Positions 10,616-22,900 of a stretch of 64,000 nucleotides of DNA are shown here, one piece after another. The position numbers and the translations under genes are program-made. The stretch's first letter is position 1; each line of letters starts with the position of its first letter. The stretch comes from Patella vulgata. Lineage: Eukaryota > Mollusca > Gastropoda > Patellidae. Where the stretch lies: positions 31,855,501 through 31,919,500 of the forward strand of contig NC_065886.2 of assembly GCF_932274485.2 (NCBI RefSeq), read 5' to 3'. The notes below the pieces were generated by a model. The model did no database searches. It had not been told where the DNA came from and saw only the letters and a program-made list of their open reading frames with translations.

Positions 10616-10689
10616 TGGAAATTGTTTCTTCGTTCCTTCTAAATGACTATATTATTATGTTGTGCTTTGCCAGCCTTCTTTCCTGCACC

Positions 10690-10830
10690 AATTGGAGCTC
10701 TTCATAAGCATATGTTGGAGGACTCAAAGAAAACTCATAAGGTTGAACAGGTGACCCTACACGTGGGGAATCGAATCCATGACACTTGACTCAGTGACAA
10801 ATATTATGATCTAACGTGTACACATTAAAC
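10690..10830 (-). mobile_element. SINE family A, fragment
   Basis: Antisense of the head and core: AAACTCATAAGGTTGAACAG, GTGACCCTAC and GGGGAATCGAATCC. The 3' end is missing. Confidence 0.55.
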
Positions 10831-11007
10831 TTAAACCACTTAAGCCCCTGGTTGTGCAACTACAACAGTTGTCTCATTTGCTGTCTACAACATCACAACC
10901 TTATATTTTTCTAACACCATTTATTCAATAAATATTTACATAATATAAATACAGTATAAAAAAATCCCATTAATCTTGGATCCGCAAACAAGTCGATGTT
11001 TTGTTGT

Positions 11008-11745
11008 AAGCTTACACAGATCTCCCATCCATTGCCTACACCCGTGATTTGCAGCAAGAACACACAGTTCTCCCATTTATTGCCGGTACCACACTTCTTT
11101 TTAGTAAGAATACACAGTTCTCCCATTCATAGCCTACCGGTACCACACTTGTTTTAGTTAGAATACACATTTCTCCCATTCATAGCCTACCGGGGGGTTG
11201 GATGGCCGAATGGTTAGCTCGCGCGTGCTGTATCATAAGGCCTGTCATTGAGTCAACTTGCGTGGTTTCGAATCCCCGGTTGTACGTGACAAGGAGTTGG
11301 ATCGACTGTCCAACCTCGTGGGTTTTCTCCGGGTCCTCCGGTTTCCTCCCACTGCTAAAGACCCCTACGCGCAAGCAAATTATTGAAATAAAATTAATAA
11401 AACATATGTTAGTCCCGAAATGACCTAGTTTGTGTCGAGTGGACGTTAAACCCCATCTCTCTCTCCCATTTATTGCCTACCGGTACCACACTTGTTTTAG
11501 TAAGAATACACAGTTCTCCCATTTATTGCCTACCGGTACCACACTTGTTTTAGTAAGAATACACAGTTCTCCCATTTATTGCCTACCGGTACCACACTTG
11601 TTTTAGTAAAAATACACAGTTCTCCCATTTATTGCCTACATGTACCAGTCACACTTGTTTTAGTAAGAATACACTGTTCTCCCATTTATTGCCTACCGGT
11701 ACCATACTTGTTTTATACGAATACACAGATTGTCTGTGAATAAGA
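11008..11745. repeat. Minisatellite, about 57-bp unit, split by a SINE
   Basis: About nine units of the form ACACAGTTCTCCCATT, ATTGCCTACCGGTACCAC, ACTTGTTTTAGTAAGAAT. A SINE A at 11194-11465 interrupts it. No gene was found next to it. Confidence 0.85.
11194..11465 (+). mobile_element. SINE family A, complete copy
   Basis: Head GGTTGGATGGCCGAATGG (box A) and GGTTTCGAATCCCCGG (box B), core CCTCGTGGGTTTTCTCC, GACCCCTACGCGCAAGC, 3' end GTGGACGTTAAACCCCAT and a CT tail. Inserted in the minisatellite, so the target duplication is hidden by the repeat itself. Confidence 0.88.
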
Positions 11746-11759
11746 ATACGCTTGCATCA

Positions 11760-11902
11760 CAGGCACTTGGAGGAATTAAAATAAAACTTCTCACTACTGC
11801 TTGACTATATATTACCGTACATACAACGTTTCTCACTCGCCATGTTGTTTTCACGTGTTCAAGCAGTAATAAGAAGTTTTATTTTAATCCCTTCAAGTGC
11901 CT
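11760..11902. mobile_element. Foldback MITE-like element
   Basis: Inverted arms of about 44 bp: AGGCACTTGGAGG, AATTAAAATAAAACTTCT and ACTGCTTGA on the left mirror TCAAGCAGT, AGAAGTTTTATTTTAAT and CTTCAAGTGCCTT on the right, around a loop of about 55 bp. Confidence 0.7.
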
Positions 11903-11999
11903 TGGCTTACAAAGTATTCATCAGAATTTTACTAGGATTTTTATTCTTCAATCGAATATATAATTGATCATTACATGAAACATTTCAATTTAATTCTTA

Positions 12000-12640
12000 G
12001 CTCTGGAAAAGTGGGACCAAGTAAATTTGAACAAGGTGTCCATAAAAATCTGTAAATCCATACTGGCCCAATCCTCCAAGTCATCTAATATAGAGTATCT
12101 TGCAGAATTGGGAATACATGTATTTCAAATATATTTAATAGTCACTACACCTAGCTGTGTACATTATTAGTTTGCAAAACCAGAAATTAAGAACCTATTT
12201 TAAATCCAAACCAACCATTGATGGTGTGCCTGATTATTTTAATGTGCCAGCAGTTAGAATGAAGGACCACAAGATTACTTTAACAAAATTTGATTCAGCA
12301 CTCATAACCTATAGAGAGAAGTTGGTATAAAAACATTCCAGTAGAAATATGTCTTTGCCAAATGTGCTCATCGCAAGTCATAGAAAATGACGAACATTTT
12401 CTAATTTTCTGTGTACTGTATATAAATATATAATATGTATGTTTACTCCATTTTACTAGTCTCTGTTAGTACATGTACATATAGATGTATATATAGTTTG
12501 TTTTTTTCTATTGTTTTTTTTTTTATTATTAGCCATTGTCATTATGTTCATGTATTTAATGTTTTGTTTGTTTTTATATTTGTATGCTGCCTCTAATGGG
12601 GTGTAAGTTACAATAAAATCTTATCTTATCTTATTAGTTC
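12000..12640 (+). mobile_element. LINE 3' end, decayed
   Basis: Shifted frames encode the tail of a LINE reverse-transcriptase protein, including CQMCSSQVIENDEHFLIFC, which fits the C-terminal Cys/His pattern (CxxC then ExEHFLxxC) of Jockey/CR1/RTE-type ORF2. It ends with AATAAAATCTTATCTTATCTT, a short-unit tail typical of LINE 3' ends. Stops and a frame change show it is dead. Confidence 0.6.
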
Positions 12641-13268
12641 TAATCATCTATTCTTAATTTAAAGAGATCATGCTTGATAACGACCAGTGAAATCTTGTCG
12701 AAAAGTTGAGTGTATATAATACAGTGATTGTAATCCATACAACTGTTGTGTTATATTAATTCAATCGCTAAATGCCATTCAAAATGCCATTACATGCACG
12801 TTAATATGCACACAGGATCTTGTGTATTTTGTCCCATCCGAACGACTAGACGAGTGGCTGCATAGGCAGTCAATATCCTGGACTGGTGCATGGTCTATCA
12901 TCAGACTTCGAGAAGACACATTTACTTTGATCTTCCTAATTTTGTTTAATTGAAAATTGTGGATTTTCTACATTGTGACAGTCAATTGTTCACAAAAAAG
13001 TTTGCACAATGTTTTTAGGTTAGGTCGAATAGGTTAAAAAAGTAACCTCCATTTCATCTCTGCTAGTCTTCACTTCTTCATTCTCACAAGAAGACTATAA
13101 AAAAAAACATTTCTTTACAGACAAATTCACAATTTGAAAAGATGGAAAAGTTATTTTCATGCAATTGCCATAGTAAATTGTTATAAATGTTAAATAGGAT
13201 CTCCACATTGCTTTAAAAAAATTGTTCTGATATAGGCGAACGGTTCTTTTTCTTTGTTCGGGTTGTGA
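12641..13268. other. Intergenic, no gene recognised
   Basis: Region downstream of ANAPC15 (minus strand). A small antisense SINE B scrap (GTCCCATCCGAACGACTAGA) lies near 12830. It presumably includes the ANAPC15 3' untranslated region. Confidence 0.4.
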
Positions 13269-13583
13269 TCAATATGTGCTTGCATCATCGGCAGAATCTC
13301 TGTCGTCCATCATATCGGTATCTAACTCGTCATCGTTTGTATCACTTTCATCATCATCGTCACCCTCATCATCCTCATCTTCGTCATCTTCTTCGTCAAG
13401 ATGTTCTGAAGTTTTGCCAATCGGGACGATGTTGTTGTCTTTTTGCTGAATTTGTTGAAGCCACGAGTTGTATTCGTGTTCTTGTTGTGCTAGTTCCGTT
13501 TCATCATCACATGGTTTGTCTACCGTAAACCAAGCACTGTCAGTTTCTCTTGGCAACAACGAAGGGAAGGGTGGCCCCGACAT
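13269..13583 (-). CDS. ANAPC15: Anaphase-promoting complex subunit 15
   Basis: Small subunit of the nuclear APC/C ubiquitin ligase, known to promote turnover of the mitotic checkpoint complex on APC/C-Cdc20. The predicted 104-aa protein begins [19 protein letters not shown], continues with [13 protein letters not shown], then [10 protein letters not shown], and ends in a long Asp/Glu tail. These blocks line up in order with human ANAPC15 (MSTLFPSLFP, CVEETELQQQE, KDNNLVPIGK, acidic tail of about 50 residues; 121 aa). The start at 13583 was chosen by that alignment; an in-frame ATG 16 codons upstream would add a basic extension. It is a single exon here. It points away from RBM41, 385 bp between the two start codons. 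Confidence 0.9.
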   Translation of the reverse strand: MSGPPFPSLLPRETDSAWFTVDKPCDDETELAQQEHEYNSWLQQIQQKDNNIVPIGKTSEHLDEEDDEDEDDEGDDDDESDTNDDELDTDMMDDRDSADDASTY

Positions 13584-13968
13584 TTTGCAAATTTTATCTA
13601 ATTTTTTTGTCCCAGTTTGTTTTCGTTTCAAAAATAAATCTCCATGCAGATGTTAGTCTGTGCAAGTAACAAAACACCGATAAATTTAATATCTTGTTTG
13701 TAGTATAACAATGTTACATGGGTCTATACAAAGAATGCGATATTAATAATATACAAAATAATTTTAACTGACGAGATATAACAGCAAAGGTGGCATTATA
13801 TTCGGGGCCAGGAAAGGGGTTGTTCAAGAAAATAATTTTACTCTGCATGGGATGATTTGCTAGAAGGTTCTTCGTACTTTTTTTCAAACAAGAGTTGTAC
13901 AAGGGAAGTAAATTAATAACAAGGCTGCTTTTATTTTTTTAGAGCTGATATATTTGCAAGAATTAACT
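13584..13968. promoter_or_regulatory. Candidate bidirectional promoter ANAPC15 / RBM41
   Basis: The 385 bp between two divergent start codons, with no repeat or other gene in it. The 5' untranslated regions of both genes and any shared promoter must lie here or in undetected upstream exons. No TATA box or CpG cluster is obvious; inference from arrangement only. Confidence 0.45.
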
Positions 13969-16900
13969 ATGAGTGGGTCGTTTCAGAGAACAGGAATTCC
14001 GTGGTAAGTTATAATAATGCGGCCACAAAATTACAAACAAGCATATTTCTACAGAAGCACCTTTGTTTTCTGTATTTTACAACACAAATCTGAATTGTGT
14101 TTAAAGAGTAATCTCCCTTTAATTGTTCCTTACGTTGGGAATGTTCGGAAATTTGCCATCTATTTTAGTATTTAGTTTTTACTACACAAACACAACTCGT
14201 AATTTACTCACACCAATCCGATGAGTTGGTCGCTATTTTTCTTTATCGTAATTCGTTCTACATTTTCTTACCGATGTTTTTAATGATGGGAGGCGCTGTC
14301 AAGTCGTTTGGATGGGACAAAAAATGTAGGCTACCCATCCATTGGTGTGCATGTAAAAGAATCCTTGACATTTGGAATTCAAAATAATTCAATCTGTTTC
14401 ACAGAGGATTACCAAAATCTTCTAATATCTCTGGAAAAGATGGCTGCTTTCAACAGGTGACGTCGTGCATCATGCAGCATCAATCATTGGCTCAATTGTT
14501 TATATAATACGTTACTGGTTCGGGCAGAATGAAGCCTTTTACTCATTTTATTACCCATTTACACTAAATAGGAAAAAAATTTACCTACAAATACTTCAAA
14601 CGTCTTTATTTATTTTTCTAATACATAAAAAAAATGTTTTAGAATTTAATTTGTCATAGGAAAAAAGTTAATATTTGGGGCTCATTAAGTCCCATCGATG
14701 TCATCCTTATCAGTGATTGTAGCAGCCTAGCGAATATTCACTGCTGATCAGTGTGAAAATGAGTGTGGGTCCTGGTGTATGTCCATCTTCCCAGTCAGTA
14801 GGAAGTTAAACCCTATTTCATTTCATTTCTAATGATGTAGGTCTACTGGATGCCAAGACATATCACCTAGGTGAGATCTCACGTCACATTAGCTCGCCCG
14901 TTGCTTTCCTTATAAGGATTTGTTAACTAGTATAATCCCATACGATTAGCATATAAATATGGCCATGGGCATAGACTCAATAAATGGAAATTGATGCTTT
15001 TAGTTTTAGGAAGTTTGATGCTCATTCTGTTTGGACGGCCATAGTAGGATTGGAAAGAAATATCTTGTAAAAAAGTAGCTGTTTTAATCTTTATTTCAAT
15101 TGTTATATACTGTTAAAAAAAAAGTAGGAGATATTCAGAAACAATACAAAACTGTGGAAATGCACTGCTGTTTTTAGTAGAGGTAACCCGGCCAATTGCC
15201 TACACATGAACACGAACAGTTCATATGGGCGGCTTATCTGACGGCCCGATTTCAATCGCAAAGAGATACACTGTCAAAAGTGAAAATGGACGTTTTTGAT
15301 TTTTGTCTTAATAATGAGTAATTGCTCCACCCATCCTAAGACATTCAGCAGTTCGTCGTGGCATACTCCTAATCAACCGTCCAATCATGATTTGGGGCAA
15401 TCTGACCCACTCCTCTTGCAGTGCCACGGCCAATTCTTGCAGTGTTGTCGGTTGACGTTGACGAACACGTCTCCCGATCAAATTTAAACGTAACACACTA
15501 AAGCAAAGATACGCTAAACAGTAAATCTTATAGGAAAGCAAACATGGATATATAAACCAGCACACGGCAGTTTTCATCAACGCTTTATTGAAGTGTCAAA
15601 TTTGACAATGAACCCCTCCCACGTGTATGGCGCTATTGCGTGTCGCATGTGCAGCTATGTTTTTTATCGTACCAACTTTAGTAATGATGATCGAGGTTTG
15701 GCCCAAAATTTAATCGCCAAATACTCAGTTCAGGGTGGATCAATTTGACTGAAATTTTCAGCATATTCCATTTACATTATCTAGTTTTTAACTATTATAG
15801 TGAGAACTACCAGCTTTTTATCAAATCTCCCATAATGTATCTTTAAGTTAAGCTTTTCACTAGTGACTTATGGATTAGGTTAATAGGAATAAGTCGAGAC
15901 TTAGTTTATTATCGTAACAATGACAATCGAGCCTACACTGTTCTTCTAACGACGATATCTCGACTGAGTCAAGTAATTTGAATGAAATTTTCCCTTCGCA
16001 TTATCTATTTTTTAACTATTATATGCGAGAGCTGTCAGCTCTTTATCTAATCTTAATCTTACATATAATTCACTTGATTTGATATTTGTTTATTTGGTGC
16101 AATGTCTATTTTCTGTCTTGTTCGTAGGTTTTTCTTGTAGATTTTTGTTTTACGTGTAGTGCGGTCCTCCTGCACTTAATATTTAAGGTAGTTATAGGCT
16201 AGTAACTTTTTGTAATCAATTACAAGACTTGCTCAAAGGAAATCCTTCGAACCATCCACTACTGTGGGTGGAGGTATGACGGAAGACATCAGCAGTGGAA
16301 CCATTTCTAAAGGCTAGAGTGTGAGCAAGAGATTTCTACAACGTTTCAGTCCCTTGACATGACAGGCTAGGCAAGGTCCATCACATCAGGTTTTAGGATT
16401 TTGTCCATCCAATATGCTTCAGAAGGCACATGTCAAGTGGCGTCATTTAGGCAACTACATCACTGAGTGATGCTGCAAGCCAGGGGAGTTGGATGGCCGA
16501 ATGGTTAGCAAGTGTGCACTGTGTCATAAGGTCTGTCATTGAGTCAACTGGCGTGGTTTCGATTCCCTGGTTGTACGTGACAAGGAGTAGGGTCGCCTGT
16601 CCAACCTTGTGGGTTTTCTCTGGGTCCTCCCGTTTCCTCCTACTGCTATAGACCCCTACGCGCAAGCGAATTATTGAAATAAAATTGAACCATGTGTTAG
16701 TCCCAAAATGACCTAGTTTGTGTCACATGGACCTTAAACCCCATCTCTCTCTCACAAAGAGTAAGGCCTGTTTAGAGTTTGGGCCAACAATAAGCAATTC
16801 GATTTGTTGGAAGGGTCTGGCAGACCGGATTTGGCCCGTGAGCTGTAGTCTGCCCACCACTGGTTTAGATTATAAGGTCTGCCATTAAGTCAAGTGGCAT

Positions 16901-19900
16901 GATTTCAATCACAAGCATGTACATTATGTACTGCTAAAGACCCCTACATGCAAGCGGATTACATGTATTGAAATGAAATTTTAACACATTTTTAGTCCTG
17001 AAGTGACCTGGTTTGTGTCCAGTTGACATTAAACCCCATTTCTCTCTCTAAATGTTAATGATTTTGATCTTCAGTATCAGAATTCTCTGATGATAACAAA
17101 TGAAACGGCAAAAATCAAATTAACACTCATTTTATTTCAAACATTTTTTACTTCTAAAAGTATTTAAATAACACTGGATGGTAAATATTGTTCCTATTAT
17201 ATACATGAGATGATAATTATCTCCATTAAAGTTCATATAACTTGGTCTTCTAGTCGTCGGTCATCATTTCGGTGCACTTGCCTGTCCTGCATCTGTAAGT
17301 GCAAAATGAAATAAATATGAGAAAGGAATGAGATGTAATGTCTTCTCCACATCATCGGGCTAATGAAGATAAAGTATAAAGTATACACCATGTCATGTGT
17401 TATGTAAATGCGATGAAGGAAAATTTACAAAGTCAACTCTTTTTCCAAGTGTCTGGGAATCTTTAACAAGCTGCAACGTTTCCTTGCGAGGCCTTCCCTG
17501 TCCTGAACTACCGTACATTGAACTAGATATGGGGAGGTGGAGACATTTATTATTTAGCATTTGGACACATCAAAAGAAAAAATAACATCAATGTCAGGCA
17601 ACAAATACACTTATTGCTTTAGTTTCGTCACTTGAGTCAGTTATATAGATATAGAGGGATAACTCGTGTTTTCCTTTTGCATTCGTCACTTCCGATTGTT
17701 GAAACCAGCATTACGTAGCAATCATCTCTGTGTTAAAATTCTATTTGGAACATGTTTAACCAGTTCTATTAATGTCGGACACGTTTTTTTTTAACCTTGT
17801 TCTGATCGATAAGCTATTTATAGAATTGTGGTCACAGTATAGTTGCATGTGGCACATTACTATTACAGCACTCACCAAATTAATTATGGCGTTGACTGCT
17901 ACAAAGCTGTAACTATCTCACTCAATAAAAATGGACAGTTTCATCTCGTGAAACGAAAAAAAATAAAAAAATTTCACAATGTTTAAAATGGAATTCCCCA
18001 CTTTCTGAAGCAGATTTTCCTACATATATTTAATATCCTCACCTGCAACTGGTTTTCCTTCAACCCATTTGGTCACTTTGATGGCGGATACCAGTGGGAC
18101 ATCGGCAGGTCTGAATTCTGGTTTTAAACATTGTTTAACTATACGTGAACATATTGCTGAATACTCAATATAACTGAAACAAATGGTTGTAATTAGAAAC
18201 AGGTATCGTATACATTTACTGGCATTGGGTGGCTGAATGGTTTAACGCATAAGATCTGTCAATGAGTCCAGTGGAGTGGTTTAGATTCCCCGCTTATACG
18301 TGACAAGGAGTAGAGTTGCCTGTCTAACCTTGTGGGTTTCTTTTACTAAAATGTGAACTATTCCGAATGGTCATAGTCATAATCGTCATGTGCTACAAAG
18401 TACAAACCGAAGTTGACAAGTAGGCCCATAGAGTAAACCAAGAACCAACCATCTTGGAACTGTGACATCACATCAACTTGTTTGAAGTCTGTCTGTCAAC
18501 CCGCTATTGTTCAAAGAACAGGCATTCTGAGTTTTATATCGATCATACTCACATTGGCGGAACATTTTTTGAAGGGCATAGTATAATTACTACATCAGTC
18601 ATCATAGAAAGTTCCTGGTTAAAAAATGACATTGCAAATGCAAAAACATCTTCCCTGGTTCTATCTGCCATGAGAAGTGACTATTACATTTGCCTAGGGT
18701 GTCTAATTAATGAACAGTAATGAGTAATGTTGTTTCATTTTCAATCCCCATACGGTACCGACATCATACACTTCAATCTGCAGTTTTAACTCTGGCGTCT
18801 GTGGTCAGCCGGGGCGGACGGATGGCCCATTGGTTTAACACATGCACGTTAGATCAATAGGTCTGCCAGTCAAATGGCATGGTTTTGATTCCTTGCCTTT
18901 ACATTAGGCTACATTATGTGACAAAGATCGCCTGTCCAACCTCATAAATAGGTTTTATCCGATTCCTTCTTCCACCTCTGCTGGGGCCCTACGGTACGAC
19001 CCGAAATGACCTAGTTTGTGTCGAGTGAACGTAAAATCTGACTTCTGTCTCTCTCGTGATCAACTATCTTAACAGATAATCTCAGCCATTCCATTCATTC
19101 ATTCATATTCATGTGACATGAATTATTGAATAATATCAATATGCAAATAATGAAATAAATACAAGACAAGAACTTGTTTTGTAATTGTAAGAACTCAACA
19201 TGGACGAGTGAAGGACAGCGAGTCCTCGAGGAGTCGGACACTTCGAATTATATTGAGAAAGTGATATAGACAAACTGAATCAAAACTTGAATTATTATAC
19301 GTACTTCATTCCTACTTGTCTCCAAAACGTAGACATTTTTGACCGAAAGAGGATCTACCGACACGCCGAAAAAGTAAATGGTGTTCTGAAAAGAAAGCTG
19401 TTTCTTTACAAAGCCGTCAAGGTCATAGTTTCGTATCTGAAAATTGGAGTTGTCTCCCATTAACTATACAAATGTTCACACACACGATAAATTATTCGGA
19501 TTTTTATGATAGAAAAAAAAAAATACTAGGCCAACTTTCAAATATATTAATTAATTGATTAATAATTTTACATGGAAAATAAGTTATTTATCTAGTGACG
19601 GAGCAAAAAAAAAAAAGAGAATTAGAAATGAAATGAAATGTCAAATGGCCTAAAAAAAAAAGCAACCTACACTGCTCCCTTAAAGTCCTTGACAATATCC
19701 TCCTACACATCCATCAGCATAGGCCTACAATGTAGGGAATTTTCCCCCGAACAGCTGCACTACAGAGCTATGGTCTACTGTGGTTCGATTCCATCTGTCA
19801 AGCCAAGCGTTCTTTTACGAGCAGGCCGTGAACTCAAGATGTCTGGGGGTTTTTTTTGTCCCATCCGAACGACTATAGACAATACATTTATTTTTGTCCT

Positions 19901-22900
19901 AAGATTTTTGAACAAAGCAGGGGGAATGTTAAAATGAATTTGTCCGACTGTCTATCAAACGTTTGGAATGCAATAACTCTTATTGAGGGAGAGCAGATAG
20001 ATGGGGAGAAACGGCGAGATGGGGCACGGTGGGACAAAGCCTATAACTTTTTTTTTGTATGAGCGTCTTAAAGGAGCTAAATTGCTAACATTTGGGACCT
20101 AGAAATTGACAAAAGTGGGTCGCAACGCATATAATACTGTAATATGAATGTATATAAACTGATTTACATTCAATGGTTTCCGTTTTTACTCCAATTTCAA
20201 ATCAGTTATGTTCGGCGAAATAAGCCAGCAGTCTCAATCGAGTGCAAATTTCTAGCGTCTGGTTATTCCAGTCTACATACGCCGTTCGATTTGGTGCAAT
20301 GTGTCTAGCCTCGTCCCTCGAGTCTCTTTTTACAACTGGGGCTGAAGCGCATTATGGTACACGATTCGTGTACTAATGGTAAAATGTTTATTTTGTCTTA
20401 AATATTGGATATCAAAAGCCCATCTTATTCCGGTAAGATCACAACATCAATGTTGATTTAATTTGACAAATAAATCGTGTTTTTAATGTCGAAGACTTTG
20501 GATGATATTGAGTTAGAGACTTGGCTACTTTAACACGAATATATTAATGAAAGGAAGATAACTCTTATATCTTTCTTCCCTGTTTTTGACATGGACATAC
20601 CTTTGTGTTAAAACTGCTGTTTGTCAAAAGTACAAATTTTGATTACTGCATTTTGTGAATTTTTCTTATCAATAGTTCAACTACTGGTATATGTACTGTC
20701 CTACACTAAACCATCAATTTCTTTTCAAATCCATAACATTTTTATAGCCCTATCTTTAATTATTACACTTTTAGAAACAGAAACGGAAAAATATAGATTT
20801 TCGCATTCTTGTGTAAAATAATAGCTTGTCCAACTGTGCCCCACCTGGTGTCTAAATCTGGGGTTCATTTGCACAATTAATTTTAACTTTTCTTTTCACA
20901 TTTCCTGAATTATATTTATGCATGCTATACTAGTCCTTTTACATGTTGCAAGAAATCCTGGTTTCTCTTATAAATTTGAGTAGAACATCAAATATGTCAA
21001 AATGTCCAACTGTACCCCAGCCTCCCCATTACAATACCTTGATTAAATTAAATGGTGAACATTGTTTACGTAGATTAAGCAGACTGACAAACAATTTAAT
21101 TGCTAGATGTTTTATAAAAAGATAACTGTGCAACTGATGTCATCTCTTAATATTGTGGTTTAAGGCAGAGGACGACTGCAGCCTCATTGTTGGTAATGGT
21201 ATGTCAGGGCATGGCTGCCATGGCAACACTGTTGTACTTTCTTGGAAATGGAATGGGGTTGAACGACCTACTGTTATGCTCTGACTGGGCTAATGATGAT
21301 GGGCAAAGCCGTACAGTGTGCTTTGAGGAAAATTTTGTCTAGAGAGCGGCGCTGCATCAGTCTCTTATATCAAATTCCAACTGCTAAGGGACCTTTTAAG
21401 TGCACGGCAAGTCGGCAATGTGTACACAGGACCTCCATCTTAAGTCTCATCCCAACGACTATATAAGTTGTCCCTTGCCAATGAACTTTCTCGGCCAAGA
21501 CTGGAATCGAACACATACCTCTGTGTTAATGAACCAACGTCTTACTCACTAAGCCACAGCGGCTCACCCGTACTTTCATATTTTTATTATTCTTATTACA
21601 GTGGTAATCCACGTCGCTATGATTCTGGTGATATAACAAAGATGGTGCCAGTGTTCAGTTCCAGGAAGAGACGTGTAGATGACGGGCCTGACGAAGATAT
21701 AGAAACAGAAGGAGAAAGACATTTACAGACTTTGGCCAAGAAACAACTAAAGACCAACATATCTTTAGATCAGTGAGTTCAAAATTCTTACGGTTTCAAG
21801 CAGGGAACCACCGTGGTGTGCTGAGTACACATACTACACTTATGCTGTCTGTCTACAATTAGCTCAGGTTGAGAACAGACAATAAGCTAGTTGACCAACA
21901 TTTTAAGTCCTAAATCAACAATTTTAGTCGAAAACACAAGTATATTTCTAGTATCTATTCTGCTTCTATTTAATGGAATTGAAGAGGTTTAATTAGTTTT
22001 TTTGTGTACCGTCATAACAGATGTGAACAGGACCGCATTACAAAAAAATTATATTTACTTTTGGATATGGTGGCCATTCACGGCAGAAATCTATTCTCGA
22101 AGTAGTCTACAGTAGATAGTTGCCTGTGTGGAGAATGGTGAGTACTACAGTGTGAACCAGAAGCTCCCTGTTCGATCCTGGTGTTTCGCTGGTAAAGTTC
22201 CTTAGGGTATTGCAGTCTGGTTTCCCTTTGTTGGGCGGAAGGCCTGACAAGGGGATGAATCTGTTATTGTACAGGTTGTCATGCATAAGTCGAAATAGGA
22301 CTTTTTTCTCACTGTTTCAATGCGCCTGTTGGATTGCAAATACTAAATAGTGCCTCTTTAAACCTCAATTCTCTCTCTCTCTCACCAAATGACATCTGAT
22401 ATTAATAAGATCACACTGTAATATAGTTTCTGTTCCTTTCAGACAGTTTTCTCAGCACCGGGAATTTTCAGGAACCAGTGCCTTCAAACCATCAGTGGAA
22501 TCACTTTCAGGAATTGTTAATCTATCAGAATATCAACAACTAAGTGAAACCGATGCACGAGTAGAAGAACTTGGACATTTTGGTTTGACGAAGGAAGAAA
22601 TGAAACTTCGGCTGAAATATGATACAAGTGTTAAAGATACAGTGAGTTATTCCTCTAACACATCTTAAAATCCAATATGCATTTACATTAAACACAATGT
22701 TACCATAATAATGATAGTGTATACCAGCCAATTATGACATGGATCTTTAAATGTATTTTAAAAACTAGACAATTGAAATACAAATCACGAAAACCAAGTT
22801 GAAAGAGCAATCAAGGAGTCGGTCCAGGTCATCAACAAACCTCTGTATGCTACTGCATGATGGGAATTGAATTGAATGGGGTTTCCAGGGAGGGGGTTTA

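Noticed and set aside
11008-11745. CRISPR-like spaced repeats
   Set aside because: Units are contiguous and similar along their whole length, with no unique spacers; an animal minisatellite.
13265-13528. 87-codon histidine-rich open frame on the plus strand
   Set aside because: Shadow of the acidic tail of ANAPC15 on the minus strand.
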